Source of the DNA: Candidatus Moraniibacteriota bacterium
GTDB lineage: Bacteria; Patescibacteriota; Minisyncoccia; Moranbacterales; DUUL01
DNA: 38,953 nucleotides
Assembly (NCBI GenBank): GCA_012841575.1
Contig: DUUL01000039.1
Location: 1 to 38,953 of the forward strand
Reading direction: 5' to 3'
A program made the translations under genes and the position numbers. The first letter of the stretch is position 1. Each line of letters opens with the position of its first letter. The notes beneath the pieces were generated by a model. It did not search any database. It was not told where the DNA came from and saw nothing but the letters and a program-made list of their open reading frames with translations. This document shows, piece after piece, positions 38,909 to 38,953 of the stretch.

Positions 38909-38953
38909 TTTTTCTTGATTTAACATAAACTTAAAGAATAATCTATAAATAAG

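Noticed and set aside
1-38953. CRISPR arrays, insertion sequences, prophage genes or integrase/att sites
   Set aside because: I found no regularly spaced direct repeats, terminal inverted repeats with transposase motifs, or phage-like genes anywhere in the window.

Overview
This is an AT-rich window with compact, standard-code bacterial genes. It most resembles a Candidate Phyla Radiation (Patescibacteria) genome, probably Parcubacteria-like. That placement is inferred from several traits together: a divergent LeuRS core, a stand-alone Elp3, VanW, DUF3048 and DUF4153 envelope proteins, lysine-rich tails on ribosomal proteins, and no mobile elements. No marker tree could be run. Promoters are easy to read (TTGACA-like, 16-17 bp spacer, TATAAT/TAAACT/TAGAAT-like, sometimes with an extended -10). 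Shine-Dalgarno motifs are almost absent: nearly every start is preceded by A/T-rich sequence, with one clear exception at 10664.

Layout. (1) 1-3094: tRNA-Asn (-) and polA (+) diverge from back-to-back promoters. (2) 3214-4419: a membrane-anchored DUF3048 protein. (3) 4553-9796: a reduced division/cell-wall (dcw) cluster, mraZ-rsmH-ftsL-like-ftsI-murF, with a strong promoter, a candidate MraZ operator, a GC-rich leader hairpin, and a terminator-like hairpin before the PBP gene. (4) 9930-10664: an unrecognised repeat (beta-helix-like) protein with the only strong SD. (5) 10799-13119: a divergent pair, elp3 and a Trm9/ALKBH8-like methyltransferase, with start codons 5 bp apart; together they could make mcm5U at tRNA wobble position 34. 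(6) 13127-18740 (-): ROK kinase, PriA, GNAT, Def, Fmt and a membrane-bound double pseudo-rhodanese, tightly packed. (7) 18777-23578 (-): VanW protein, Hsp20, Pth and an LCP ligase, with a 545-bp gap (20885-21429) that holds a probable structured non-coding RNA. (8) 23712-26819: leuS encoding a LeuRS with a complete RBBP9/YdeN-like serine hydrolase domain inserted in its zinc-ribbon region. (9) 27027-30594: two envelope proteins of unknown function. (10) 30714-38908: L21 and then the S10-spc ribosomal protein cluster (S10, L3, L4, L23, L2, S19, L22, S3, L16, L29, S17, L14, L24, L5, S8, S14). It has an unusual 222-bp S10-L3 gap with competing hairpins, and S8 precedes S14.

Most of the content is housekeeping: replication and repair (PolA, PriA), initiator-tRNA formylation and deformylation (Fmt, Def), peptidyl-tRNA recycling (Pth), cell wall and division (MraZ to MurF, LCP), and ribosome synthesis. 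The items most worth following up are the LeuRS-hydrolase fusion, the Elp3/Trm9-like pair, the ncRNA with a CCUCC-bearing loop, and the near-total lack of SD sequences.
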